A stretch of 64,000 nt of DNA, from NCBI GenBank assembly GCA_015698045.1, contig BLAL01000285.1:2480001-2544000 (forward strand), written 5' to 3'. The notes below the pieces were generated by a model that worked only from the letters and a program-made list of their open reading frames with translations, had not been told where the DNA came from and made no database searches. Of the stretch, positions 46,896 to 59,730 are shown piece by piece (position 1 is the stretch's first letter; each line of letters opens with the position of its first letter). This stretch comes from Rhizophagus clarus. Taxonomy: Eukaryota; Glomeromycota; Glomeromycetes; Glomerales; Glomeraceae. Both the position numbers and the translations under genes were made by a program.

Positions 46896-48519
46896 TTAAG
46901 ATTTTAAATTCTCCCATGGAAAATTTCTTGGAATCATTTCTGGAATATCATTTATATATCCAACAAGCCATTCTAATGCATCCACGAGACCTTTAAAATT
47001 TGTTGTTAAAGATGAGTGATTAAATATTAAAAATCTAAAAAAAAAAAAAAACTTACGAGGTCCCGGGCGATTAAACATCTAAATTTAAATTTAATTAAAA
47101 TGATTATTTTTTTTTTGTTTTTTCATTAATCAATATACAATATAGAAAAGGAATAAAGAAATATTTGCCTGATTTCCATCAACTAAAGCTATTTTGGTGG
47201 CATTTTCAGCTATTTTTGGCCACCACTCTGAAAGTAATAGTGTTTCTTTGTATTCTTTTCTAGTTGCTTCAAGATTTAATCCACAAGGACAAATAATAAG
47301 AACTTCAGGATGAGCATCAATAACATCTTGTGGTGGGACACGAAACCTAATGTTATATTGAAATTTTTAAAAATATATGCGAGTATTTAGTTGCAGGTAA
47401 AAGATTGTGACAAACAAACCAATGAACGAGCGAAACAACATAACGTACGATGGCGGTGCACCCATTTCAGCAGTCTCTCCGTCCTTACAATCATTCACTA
47501 CTTGCATTCCCTATGAAATTAATGAAAGATGTTGTTGCAATTACTGCTCTTGCGTTGTTGATGTTTGTGATTAAAAACTTTTAAATAAATTCTACTTGCA
47601 TTACTCCAACGAATCATTTGTGGTGTCCAGTGACCTCCTAAATAGATCGGAGAAGGCCATTCAAAGAATGCTACACGAGAGCGTTTCTTACCAGCCATAT
47701 GACTTTGGAGCGCAATATCGCGAGCATATTTTATACGTGATAATAATTTTGACTTGACTGAATTAGATTCGTTAATCATACCAAGAGCAGAACCAACGTC
47801 GTCAATCGATTTAATAACATCCTAAAAATTAAACGACAATAAAGTGGATAAGATTTTACTTTTGAAATGTTTAATTATAACAAAGTCTTACATCGAGTGA
47901 CATAGGATTCAAAGTTACGATTGTTGGAACTTTAGCGAAATAAAATTTAATTAGTTATTTGATCAATACTAGTTAAAAGGTTTAATAATAGATATTTACC
48001 CGGATTCATTTCTTTTGCAACTCGTTGTACCATATTTAAATCGACAGAGCATACGTGACATAAGTCCTAAAAAAAAAGTTAACATTTTACGATAATTTAA
48101 AAAGAAAAAGGAATGACTTATCACTTACCTATTTTCATTTTCTAAGGAAAATCATACCTGCGTAACTATAATATCAGGATTTAAACTTTTTAATTTTTCT
48201 GTATCTAACGTATAAAGACTATTTCCCTGCGCAAGAAATTGGGAAACTTGTGTATCTACATCAGCAGTAGTTGTAAACTTGGTTCTAAAAAAGTTAATAA
48301 AATAAAATTAATGTCTATTTTCTTTTACAAAAGAAAATAACGTTGGAAATGTTACTTTGGTGCAGTTAGAATCGGCAAATTATTTACTGATGCTGGATAA
48401 TCATCCTCATGACTTCTTCCTACGAGCTGAACGGTTATATTACCACAAGCTACTAATGCAACTATTTCAGCTGCAGAAGGAAGAAGCGAAATTACTCTCT
48501 TTGTTGTTTGTAATGTCAT
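46896..48519 (-). CDS. BtuF-like helical-backbone metal/cobalamin-binding-fold protein
   Basis: Nine exons on the minus strand: 48519-48356, 48284-48158, 48066-48000, 47929-47892, 47821-47600, 47510-47449, 47346-47169, 47078-47057 and 46990-46896, giving about 324 residues. It resembles bacterial BtuF/FepB-type (TroA fold) binding proteins: RVISLLPSAAEIVALVACG at the start, LVGRSHEDDYP, LKSLNPDIIVTQDLCHVC, then VAFFEWPSPIYLGGHWTPQM and VLIICPCGLNLE, ending FNRPGPRLVDALEWL. No signal peptide is visible, so a cytosolic location is likely; the ligand (cobalamin, haem, metal or something else) is unknown. Two introns (donors at 47599 and 47168) fit only with GC donors (GCAAGT and GCAAAT), because the phase and the family alignment then hold. 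Divergent from the AAAP transporter gene. Confidence 0.82.
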
Positions 48520-49458
48520 TTTGAATTCTTAATATAAAAACGAGAGTTCGAAAAATCATCAATTCGTGTAACAGTTTGTTTTTTTAACTAAGACGATCAA
48601 CATTTTTTTCTCTCACGCTTTAGTTTTGTCACAGTAAACAAGTTCATTTCTGGTTTCAATGACAAGACTAAAAAAAAAGCGGATCACATTTTAAAAACAA
48701 ACCAATTCAAAATTTGGTTTTTTGTGATATAAGTTATTTATTACGAAGTGAATAAAAAAAGGAATTTGTAAATCTGATTTTCTTATTTGTAATAACAACA
48801 ATAACAACGAATTTGATTTGTAATGACAAATTATATACGTCAAAATAATTTGGTATCTGGGATTTAGGATTCAGAGTCTGAATTTTGTCGAATAGTATAT
48901 ATTTTATTTATACTAATATATTACAATGGACTGCGCTAAACTTATTTTGATATGAGATAAGGGAGTGGTTGGTCACATGGATAGAATGGTTCCGAGACTT
49001 TCATGCCTTTGCCAAGTCATTTTGTTAAATGTGCATAAAAGAAAAAAAGATACATGAATCACGGTGTTGAAGCATGAAAGTATGAAACCCGTTTCTTGCA
49101 GAATAGAAGACTATCATATGACTATTTTCTATCAAAGATAGCGTAATACCAAATTCGTTAACTATTATTTAGGGTTTAGTTTAAATAACCTATAGTATTT
49201 ATCATATGAATACAAAATTACAAACTTTCCCGAATAACTCTTTATTTTGATTTATTTGTTACTTTATTGCGCAAGATATGTGAAAATATACATCATTTTT
49301 TTTTTTTTTTTTTATGTGTAATTTAATCGTCAATATTAATGGCTAAATTAAGAATAAGATAAGGATTTGTTGGTTACCATAAAAATATTTAAAATTTTTT
49401 ATAAAAGGATAGTTTTGCACGCTTCTCTCCATTATATTGCACTTTCAAAGAGTTAATT
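48520..49458. promoter_or_regulatory. Intergenic region between two divergent genes
   Basis: 939 bp between the BtuF-like and AAAP transporter start codons. It should hold both promoters. A T20 run is at 49293-49312. No gene or recognisable regulatory site was seen. Confidence 0.4.
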
Positions 49459-51136
49459 ATGGTACCCGAATCACATTTGAGCAATCGACGAGATCCATGG
49501 AAAAACTATGGTTCGACGATATTAGGTATTATATAAATAATAATATCTATGTAATACGATATCTATGTAATACGTTTAATTACTTATTGATGGTCTATTT
49601 CCTTTTGTAGCAACTAGTGATAGTAACGTGGTAGATGATGATCTTGATCTTGACCTTGATTCCCTTGATTCGCGGGAAGAGCCGCATCGTGATAAGGGAT
49701 CAAATCTGACCGCCTATTTCAATATCGTGTAAGATTAAGATTTTTTTTTTTAAAAAAAAAATAACAATTGACAATTACTCAAAGATTATTTTGATCTTCA
49801 TTTTAATAGCTGTATTGTTGCGGGATCAGGAACACTCGGCATTCCGTATGCAATACAACAAGGAGGATGGATAACTGTATTATTTTTAATCCTTTCAGCA
49901 ACGATGAATGTATATGCAAACATTAAACTAATTGAATGTTTATATCATGATGGTAAATCGCGTCGTATTTCAATGTCACAAGTGGCATATGATGCATTTG
50001 GGAAGATTGGATTAGTATTAGTTGGTTTTTTCTTTAATGCATTAAGTGTGGGATGTCCAATACTTTATTTGATATTGTCAGGAGAAAATTTTAAAATATT
50101 ATTTAATGATATTTTTGGTATATCTTTGGAAGTGAAGAGTTGGATTTTCATTTGTGCAAGTTTAATGTGTATTCCTTTTGTAATGCTTAAAACTATGAAA
50201 GAAGCTTCTTGGCTAAGGTAATTTTATTTATTTTTCATTCATTAACTATATGTAATTAATATATTTAAATATATATATATATATTTTTTTTTTTTTTGGT
50301 TTATAAATAGTATTCTTGGAACTATATCTACAATGATGGTCGTTTTTGTAGTATTTATTACCTCACTTGTGGAATTACCAAATAATCGAGATAAACATGA
50401 ACATCAATTTATCAATCCTCGGAATATACCTATAGCTTTAGCAACAGTATTTTTCAGTTATGGTGGAAATATTGTATACCCTCATATTGAATCAAGGTAA
50501 ATTTCTATGTTAATTAATTGTATTATAATACTTTATATTTCTAATTTAATTCTATGTTAATACAGTATGAAACATCCAAGAGCATGGCCAAAAGTACTTA
50601 GTTCTGCTACTGCAACAGTAACAATTTTTTATCTTTTAGTTTGTATACCAGCCTATGCAACATATGGTGATACAACATTATCACCAATTTATAAAAGTCT
50701 TCCGTCAGGCCTAGTAGTATTAATCACTGTATTAATGATATCGATTCACATTTTATTAGCATTACCAATTTATCAAACTGCATTTGCACTTGAAATTGAA
50801 GAATATCTTTCGATCAATATTACCACACTCGGCAAAAGTCGTGAATTTATGTATAGAGCTATAACAAGAATTCTTACGGTATTATTTACTGTCTATATAG
50901 CAATTACATTTCCTTACTTTGCTGATGTTATGTCTTTACTTGGTGCTCTTGGTAATGGTGTACTATTAATCATTATGCCTATTTTAACTTGGATTAAATT
51001 ATATGGTTGGAATTATCTCAACGGTTGGAAAGAAAAAATTTGGGTGATTTTTACTTTAGCCTTCTCTGCCTTTGGCGCTATTGTTGGCACTATTGATTCT
51101 GTTCGTGCTCTTTATTTAGATATTACCAAAGAATAA
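49459..51136 (+). CDS. AAAP family amino-acid transporter (vacuolar type likely)
   Basis: Five exons: 49459-49525, 49611-49728, 49810-50217, 50311-50496 and 50566-51136, giving 449 residues. An acidic hydrophilic N-terminus (about 60 residues, with a DDDLDLDLDSLDS run) precedes the first membrane segment with the family motif CIVAGSGTLGIPYAIQQGGW. About ten to eleven hydrophobic segments follow. The central region VFFSYGGNIVYPHIESSMKH is typical of the AVT/VGAT-like branch (Aa_trans domain), as are IFYLLVCIPAYATYGD and the C-terminal helices. The family moves amino acids by proton coupling. The acidic N-terminal tail and the subfamily suggest a vacuolar or endosomal membrane, but substrate and location are inference. 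Convergent with Pth2, 68 bp between stop codons. Confidence 0.9.
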
Positions 51137-51204
51137 AATAGAATTATTATCCGTAAAATCTTTTATATATTAAAATAATTATTCAAATACTATAGTCTAT
51201 AGAT

Positions 51205-52151
51205 TTAATATAATTTTAAATGACCTGTAACTTTATCAATTATTGCTACAGGACCTGAATGAAAAACAAATAATAATAAAAAAATTAGATTATTTTTCCA
51301 AATACAGATATCTTTAATACTATTCATTACCTGGACCAATACCAAGTACAGTAGCAGATCCGGGAACAACTTGTGTATGTCCAGCATCATGAATTATCCT
51401 CGCGCATAATCCAGATTCTTTAGCTCTTTTTTCAATAGATAATCTATAATACATTCATTAATCGAAATTAATGGTAATTTATGAAATATCCTTCTTATCT
51501 TACTTACAATTCATCATAACTGTTGACTTTTAACGTAATTTTACGTTGTCCTAAAATCTCCCACATTTTTAATATCTATAAAAAATAACGAAAAATTAAT
51601 GTCACTGTAATTAAATATAGGATTAAATTATATTTATTTACCTGAGGATTTATTTTTTGTAAAGTTTTATAACATGCTAATGTTGCGTGAGAACACTATT
51701 TTGATTATTTCCAATTAATGAAGAGTTACAAAATTTTTTTTTTTCCAAGAAAAATAAAAAATTGTCAATTTACTTGTGCAGCAACTTTTCCTTTTGTCAT
51801 TCCCAGGTCAGTCCGAACTAACAATACCTATGTTGAATCAAATTTGTTAAATATTAAAGTAAAAGAAGAAAGAACTAAATTTTTATAAAATAGTTACTAA
51901 TTTGAAATCATCAAAATGATCTAGATCTATCTGTTTTAATGATGTTATGTTACTTGAGTTGTCTTCATCAGAGCTATCAACTAAATCATACTATAAAATA
52001 AATGGTCAGAAATATTTTTATAAATGAGTATGAAAAAAAAAGAAATGTATTATACCGAAGTTTTAGAGGAATTTCCTAGTCTTTTTCCAAAAAAGAAACC
52101 TATTAAAAAACTTACACTTGCCACAGCAAGTAAAGTATATGGTTCTTCCAT
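51205..52151 (-). CDS. PTH2: Peptidyl-tRNA hydrolase 2
   Basis: Seven exons on the minus strand: 52151-52056, 51990-51898, 51827-51774, 51695-51642, 51575-51508, 51443-51331 and 51254-51205, giving about 175 residues. An N-terminal hydrophobic anchor (YTLLAVASVSFLIGFFFG) and an acidic linker precede the catalytic domain. Family motifs are LVRTDLGMTKGKVAAQCSHA, with the catalytic Lys and His environment, then HDAGHTQVVPGSATVLGIGP, and the conserved end IDKVTGHLKLY, nearly identical to animal and yeast Pth2. The enzyme recycles tRNA from peptidyl-tRNA released by stalled ribosomes. The N-terminal anchor suggests the mitochondrial outer membrane, as in the human homologue. The introns are short (60-80 bp), and two exons are only 54 bp. 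Confidence 0.95.
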
Positions 52152-52327
52152 TAGAAAATTTTTTTAAATGGTGTGTCATAACTACTCTAGCATCACTATG
52201 AGAAAAATGGTAGCCGGATTTATTGCCAGGTTACACATGATCTGTTCTTTCTCCACGTGACTTCAAAAAAAAATTGTGATATGCCTAATTTCTTAATTCC
52301 GTAATGCCGGCCGGGAGGAAGAATTTT

Positions 52328-54171
52328 TGGTGGTAATACTGGAATAATATAGTTGAACTTATTTTTATTTCAACTTAGTCATTATGTTAAAAATTTATAT
52401 ATATATATACAGTATATAAAGATAAAATTTTAATTTTATATGTATTTTTAAAAATTTTTTTATATATAATTTTTTAACTATCACTTCTTTTTCAAATATA
52501 TTACTTATTTTATATATTTTTAATATTTATAAAATTAAGTATTATATTTCAATATAAAAAATATTATATTTTATAATAATATTTTTTTATTTTTTTTTTT
52601 TGTTTATTAACTTTAACAATATATAAAATGAATTTTAATTAAATAAAATCATTTTTTTTAAACTTAAATAAAGTTATTTAACAGTATAAAAAATATTTAT
52701 ATTTCAATTTTTATGAATCTAACTATAATATTTATAAATATTTTAAATAGTATTAATTCCAAAAAAAAATTTTCTCTTTTAATTTCAAAATATAATAACA
52801 TTATTTTGGTCAAATAAAATTAATTTTTCATATTTAAGTAAAGTTATTCAATGGTGACAAATTTATTTACAATAAATTTTTATAATGATTAGTCTAATAT
52901 TTGTAAAGTATTAGTTATCTTTGTATTATTAATTTTTTTGCAAAAAGTCATTCTGCAAATTCAAAATATAATTTCACTATTTTGGCCAAATAAAATCACT
53001 TTTTTCTACTTAAGTAAAATTGTTTAGCAAGATCGAATTTATTTATAATAAAAATTTTAAGATAATTGGACTAATATTTATAAAGTACAGGTAAGTTTTG
53101 TACTTTTAATTTTTTATTATTTAATTTTTTATTATTTTTTTGATTTGTACTTTTACTATTTTAATTAAATGAAATCAACTTATTACCTTTAAGCAAAATT
53201 ATTTAAAAAGATTGGCAATAATTTATATTTTAATCTATAAATTTAAATATAATAATATTCATAGAAAATTGCATTTTTATAATAATATTAATTTTCAAAT
53301 TTTAAAACTATTTTTAACATAATTTAAATAATTAAATTATCATTTTATACTTAAATAAAATTATTTGTTATATTGAAATCTATTTGTATTTGATTTTTAA
53401 ATTTATAAATTATTTTAATATAATTTATATATACCGTATATCACAGGCTATAGTACCACCCTATATATAGTACTTCCCTCAAAAATTTTGCGAGAATTTT
53501 AAAGTACCCGGGTACTTTATATAGAGAATTCTAATTTAAAGCTTAAAATTTTGTAAAATACCCAGGATATAATATTAGGTTTATATATAATGTATATTCC
53601 AGATATATAAAAACGCCAGAACAATTAGTATCAGCATTTTTTTTTACTTTATATATAAAAAACATTGGAACAGTTAGTTTCAGCATTTTTTTTATTTTAC
53701 ATATAAAAGATGCCAGAACAGTCAGTTTCGGTATTTATTTTTGCGTTTTTTTATATATAAAATGCCAGAACAATCAATTTCAGCATTTTTTTTACTTTAC
53801 ATATAAAAACGCTGGAACAGTCAGTTTCAGCATTTTTTTACATTTTACTAATCTAATTAAACCTGGATATTATACATAGTATGTACTCAAGATATTTTAA
53901 AAATCCTGTACCCTCCTATGTATAGTATCCACTCGTGTATAGTACTTCCAGATACAGGCCAAAATCTCCAAAATTTGCAAAATACCCAGAGTATTATGGC
54001 CTGTGATATACAGTATATATATTATTTAAAATCTTATATATGTCATAAAATAAATTACTTAGCAAAATAAAAAATTCAAAAATTATAATAAAAATTTATT
54101 TAGTATAACTTAAAATGATTTGCTTATTAATCTAGTACATTTTAAAATTTTTATCTAATCCATATCCACCA
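52328..54171. mobile_element. AT-rich inverted-repeat element, copy B
   Basis: Homologous to 7708-9017 in the same orientation, with the same four internal units near 52645, 52826, 52996 and 53170. The ends are inverted (TGGTGGTAATACTGGAATAA at the left; complement of TTATCTAATCCATATCCACCA at the right). It is longer than copy A because a MITE (53434-54013) is inserted in it. Compared with copy A, most differences are G to A or C to T (for example TTCAGAGGTTATAATAAGAG against TTCAAAAATTATAATAAAAA), so this copy is older or has been mutated more. Confidence 0.6.
53434..54013. mobile_element. TA-flanked MITE, copy 2 (5 internal repeats)
   Basis: 580 bp starting CCGTATATCACAGGCTATAG and ending GTGATATACAG, flanked by TA (53432-53433 and 54014-54015). 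It is inverted relative to copy 1. The tandem region (about 53608-53835) has five units with the GCCAGAACAGTCAGTTTCAGCAT core. Inserted inside copy B of the AT-rich element. Confidence 0.87.
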
Positions 54172-55570
54172 ATTTTCAGAATTAACAAAATTAGCCTAAA
54201 TTAAGGAATTTGATGATAATTAAATAAAAATTAAATTAAATAAATTTCACAAAAATAATCACACTTGTACTATATAATCATATGACATAAATATTGAAAA
54301 ATTACTTCAACTAAAGTAGCATTAAAAAATTTTTTTCTTTTGTAAACTTCAGATTAAACTCCCTATCAACTTTTCCATCAAATTTTTCCACCAGTTTTTA
54401 CATTATATAAGTTGAGAATTTTTGCAAGTATATTAGTAGTTATTTTACATTAAATATAACTTGAAACTATTTTTTTATTTTTTTTTTCAATAGTTTATAA
54501 AAAAAATTTATTTAAGCAGCAAAATTATTTAAAAATAATCTTTCAATAAATAAATAATTCTAAGATTAATAACGATGTTTTAGTAAATTTAAATTATATA
54601 TTGATTAGTTTATTTAGTTAAAACTTATTTGATATTTGTTATTAATTATTTTTCAATCAATTTTTTTCGTTAAATCATTATTTTAGTACTTATTCTTACT
54701 TTTTTTTAAATAAACTAATTTTATAATATTTTTATTTTTTTTTAGAAATTTTTTCTACTGGTTTTAGATTAAAGAGACACTAATCGAAAAAGGAATATTT
54801 AGTCTTGATGAAATTTGGCCTACATTTGATCAAAATTAAAATTATTCGACCTTAATTAGTAATGATTTATAATTAGACATACATTTGGCAGTCATTCGAC
54901 ATTGTCAAATTATTGTCAATTGAAATATTAAATATTGTAAGAAATATTAAATGTTATAAATAATTTAATATTATACGTATTATATTAATTGAGCATCTAT
55001 AGTTCAGTTAAAAATTTAAATTAAACTTTAACGAAACTTTCCTATCCTTTGCCTTTCTCTCATTTCTTCCTTTTTCATCCTTCCTCTATTTTTATCCTTC
55101 TCCATCCTTCATCCTTCCCCTTTACTTTCGTCTTTCTTTTTTTATTTTTATTTTCTTTATTTTTTTTCTTCTTTCCCATTTCTCCCATACTTCTGTTTGT
55201 TAAAAACTCTTTAACAAAATGTTTTCTAAAGTTTCGTTATTTTTCTTTTTTGAGACATTTTTTCAGTTTTTCTTAGATTGATTTAGATATCAGCAACATT
55301 AGGTAATTAACCTTATTTTACTACACTAAATATATCATAATAATCATGTTAATACAAATGCCCTGGATTTTAAACTTGAAGCTTAATAAAATTATAATCA
55401 TCTCTTCTTTCCTCCTTTCTTCTTCTTCTACTCAACCTTATCTTTAACCTTCCCATTAATTCGTTTTTTCCTTTTTTCTTAATTTTATTTTTTGTTTTTT
55501 CTTTCCATTTCTCTTCGTCCTTTTCCTTTTTTTCTTCTTTCCTCTCTTACAATAGCACAGGTCGAAAGCT
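54172..55570. other. Non-coding stretch with two pyrimidine-rich tracts
   Basis: No gene. Two strongly pyrimidine-biased tracts lie at 55030-55180 and 55405-55545 (CTTCCTCCTTTCTTCTTCTTC-like). They precede the left end of the CACTA-type element and could be part of it. The remainder is plain AT-rich sequence. Confidence 0.45.
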
Positions 55571-56333
55571 AATAAATCAGGCATATACTTTATTGATAAC
55601 TATTAGTCTAATAGGTTAGCCAAAATTTAGTAATTAATAGGACATATATCTGATTGGTAACTATATAAAAATTTAGGTTAGCTGAATTGATCATTTTTTT
55701 TAATTTGAATAAATTAGGTAATAATTCAATAATCATTATTCAGTATGATATATAATTATTGCTACTTGTAAAACTGAATTCAATCAGTATATACTAATTG
55801 ACAACTATCAGACTTATTCATTATTTTAATAATATGACTTTTTTTATAATATTTATTAATACATTTAACATTATTGTTTACTAAGTATATTTGATACAGT
55901 ATGAATTGATTTATTATTATTAATATTATAAGTGTTATAAATAGAACTTTCTATTGATCGGTATTACTGCCATGTAAATTTTCACTTTTTATCTACTGTT
56001 CTTGTCATTTATTCTAAATTTAGCAGGAATGAAACAGCTATAAATATTATGAATTGGAATTATACTATTACAAGATATTTTGTAAAATTTGTCAAGCTTC
56101 TAGAGTTCAATATTAACATTCCAGTTATCATCATTTTCAGCTTGGCAGTAAAATCTAGTTTGATGATTATTGGCAGGTAGGTACCATTTGACATAAGCGA
56201 GTTTGTGCGTTCTTTCACCAATATTTAAAAGTCATAATACGTATTCAAAATAAAATTGGACCATTCCTAGATATAATTCTATTGATTTGTTATTTTGAGT
56301 AAATTTTGCTAAAATATAAGAATTTTTCTTGAA

Positions 56334-59126
56334 TCAAGGCGTTAGTATCAATCTAAAAATTTCAGCTGCCATCTGAATTCTTCCACATTGGTTAATTATT
56401 AATTGCACAACTATATACGAATCATTCTGTAAACCTTTATCGATTAGATTTAACATAGAACTGAATTCAACATTCATATCTTTATCATAAACTTCATTAT
56501 AATAAGTAATCAAATGTTCATACAAATTTTCAGGTAATTCAACATGATTTTTAATTGGATTTAAAAACTTTTCTGGATAAAATTCGCTACAGTGATTGTA
56601 TCTTCTAATTTATAGCAGAAAATCTGTTTGAATTGAAGCAATGTTTCATATTCAAGATCATTATATACTACTAATGAATCTATTATTTTCTGAAGCTCAA
56701 TTAACTTAAGATCATTAATGAGCCACTGGTCATCTGTCTGAACTGATATAAGATTATCTATTCTACAATTCTGCATGATAATTCTTAGCAGTTTTGGTTC
56801 AATATATCATTTTAAATTGGGATAAGAACCTAAAAGGATTTTTATAATTAGTATCTGAAACAGAACTGATATAAATTTATGATATTAATAAAATCTAAGT
56901 TATTTATTGTTAGAATATTTACCTAATATCCCATTCATTCGTTCAAATGAAAAACACCAAAAAGAATATATTAGACCATAGTCACAGTAGCATTCTACTA
57001 AATGCAGAGAAAGATGGATATTTAGTATAATTAAACCTTTACCGTAATGTTCTTCAATAAGTTGCCCAATTTTTATTAATCTGCTATGGGTTTCATTTAG
57101 CTTATTTGTGCTGACAATTTGACAAACTAATAAAAAGTAAGCTCTTACAAAATTTCTTAAAATTTTACGATTATCAACAGATAATAAATCCTACATTATT
57201 GGTATTGAATATACTAAGATGAAAGTTTTCCATTAATCTGCAGTGAATCCAGAAAAACCTTTCTCTGCTGATATCTTATTTGAAATTCAATCCATATCAG
57301 TTGGCAGTTTAATAGCTTTAGCTCGTTTTTCTATAATTTTAAGATTATCCTTAGATATTTTTCCTCCATCAATCCATAAATACTTTACAATCCAATTGGC
57401 AATTTCAAGAAATAAATTATACATTGGATCTATGACGCAATATCTAATTAGATTAAAGTAGCATAACTTTAATAATTCTGTCCATCTAATAAGATTATTA
57501 GAAACGTGATGATTTCTTTCATTCTTTGATTTACAATTATACCATTTCATGGCATCTTTGTAGAACTCTTCTAAATCTCTAGTTTTAAAACATTCAGCCA
57601 TATTATCAAAACTACTAAAATTGCCATTATTAGCTTATTTATAACACTGATAGCAAGCTGCTAATGCAGATATATGTTCGCACAATTTTCTTGCTGCAGG
57701 AATATTACTATTGCAACAGATAATTGCCATTCAGATTATTTTGCTAGTTGGATTATTTGGCATTTTTATATTAACGCCTATCTAAAATTTGAGTAATTCT
57801 GTTACAATTGGTGACAAAAAATGATTTATGTTATTTGCTTATATTTTATGCAGTCCTGAAAATAGTCCTAATATTAGCATATTCTCCTGTCTAAATCAAA
57901 TTTTATGAGAAAGATTGCATATTACCTCATAAATTACTCCTATGCTATATATTGTTTGATTGAAAGGTTAAAACCAATCAAGATTAATCATTATTCCTAG
58001 ATTGGAATCTGCAAGTTCAGGTACTAAGAAATAGGGTATCATTTGATATGAATGTTTTTCAAATCTCTCTATCATAAATATCTGCTAATATAACTCCATT
58101 AACATGATGATTTATCCATTTTGCTAAATTCTGTTCAAAATTAGGTCATTAATACATAGTAAAAATTTGGTTTTTTAAATTTGGCATAGGAAATATCATA
58201 CGAGAATGCTTTATATAATCATTATTTATTGGAACATTTTTTAGCAATTCTTTTTCACAAGTCTTTTGATATTTTTTCATTGGATATTTAGGAAATTCAA
58301 TGTGACTGCATTTGAATCCTTATGACGCTTCCAATATTGCTTGTTTAGGTTGTCCTAAAATTTCTTTGATTTTATACAAATTGTTACATTTTAGATACAC
58401 AGTATATGTTTTTGTTGCCTTTTCAATGTGCAACAATTTCTTTGCAAGATAAGATGAGGATGAATAATCTGCAAATCTTTTTGAATCAGCGTCTTTCAAT
58501 ACTTGGCTAAAAAATCCAATCAAGGAAGATATGGCAATATCAGCTAAGCAAAATCTTAATTGATACTTAAATATCCAAATTAGTATCCAAGATTCAGAAA
58601 ATTTCACATTTGTATTAGGACACATAAAATCTTCATTATTCCAAAAATCATCTAATTCAGGTGCAGTGAATCATTTATCATTAGAAGTTTCATCAACATC
58701 ATCATCTGAATCTTTGCTTTGATCATTGTCAATTGGTGAGCTAGGTTCAATATCTTCATTAGATAATAAATCAAGTTCACAGATCAGTTTGTTATCTGCT
58801 ACCAATTTTATTGCTTTAAATTTTTTTTTTCTTCCTTGTTTAGCTGAAAGGTGAATTGACTTTTTTGATTCAAACAAACTTGATGATTCAAACAAACTTG
58901 ATGATTCTGATGAACTTGAAGTTTCATCATCATCATCATCAACTTTATTATCCACTTGAGTTCACTTTGATGCTAGTTTACTGGCTTCAGTAGAACTAAA
59001 TGAACAATTTATTTATTCGTCTTCAGCCTTATATTTCAATTTTGTTCTCAGATCTACTAACTTTCCTTCACACTCATCACAATAACATGGAACTTTTTTT
59101 CTAATCTTGGTTGCTAGTTGTGACAT
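56334..59126 (-). pseudogene. Plavaka/CACTA-type transposase, decayed
   Basis: Starts at ATG 59126 with a cysteine-containing N-terminus (VPCYCDECEGKLVDLRTK). An acidic Ser-rich region follows near 58950-58670, then SWILIWIFKYQLRFCLADIA near 58600. The core signature of Plavaka (tnp2-related) transposases lies near 58050-57890: SYQMIPYFLVPELADSNLGI, then DWFQPFNQTIYSIGVIYE. Next come ARKLCEHISALAACYQCYK near 57700-57640, then ISNNLIRWTELLKLCYFNLI-type sequence and a C-terminal part to 56334. More than ten stops or frame changes interrupt it, so it is a relic. Such elements are abundant in Glomeromycotina and Agaricomycetes; that is family knowledge, not shown here. Confidence 0.72.
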
Positions 59127-59360
59127 GTTATTATCAATTGCAATATATCAATTTCTTAGTCAAAAATTGATATTTTTATATAAATAATAATCAATTCAAT
59201 AATTTCCCATCATATTACATTAGAATTTATTAAAATTCTTTAAATATGATCAATTAATTTTATTATACAATTTTTAATCATACATACTACGTTGAAATTG
59301 ATGATAATTTTTTAATACTGTATGAAACAAGCCAATTAAATTTAAACAATCAGTATAAAA

Positions 59361-59546
59361 TTTGTTATAGTAGTATTAGCTCAATCATTCAGATTTATTA
59401 AGTAAAAATTAGTATATTATTAGCTTAACCATTCAGATTTACTAAGATTTAAGTAAAATTTGGGATAGTATTAGCTTAATCATTCAGATTTATTATAACT
59501 TAAGTAAAAATTGTTATAGTATTAGCTTAATCATTCAGATTATGTA
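59361..59546. repeat. Tandem array of about 50 bp units, 4 copies
   Basis: GTATTAGCTTAATCATTCAGA recurs at 59373, about 59416, 59468 and 59519 (spacing 43-52 bp). Each unit continues with TTTATTAAGTAAAAATTGTTATA-like sequence. It lies just upstream of the decayed transposase start. Confidence 0.75.
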
Positions 59547-59730
59547 AAAATAATAATCTAAATAATCACATAAAATTAAACTGGTCAAAAAATAGATATA
59601 AAAAGAGTCTTTTTGAAAAAATTCTTTTTTAGTTAATTTCTTCAATTATTATGATCCAAAATTCTAAAGATGATAAATCTGATAAATCAGTAAGTTGTAC
59701 CAGAAGCAGTTGCAACATAAGTCATTCTGA

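Noticed and set aside
7708-54171. Copies A and B read as the two long terminal repeats of one giant retroelement
   Set aside because: They are 44 kb apart with unrelated host genes between them, differ by extensive decay, and have inverted ends in place of LTR-type boundaries.
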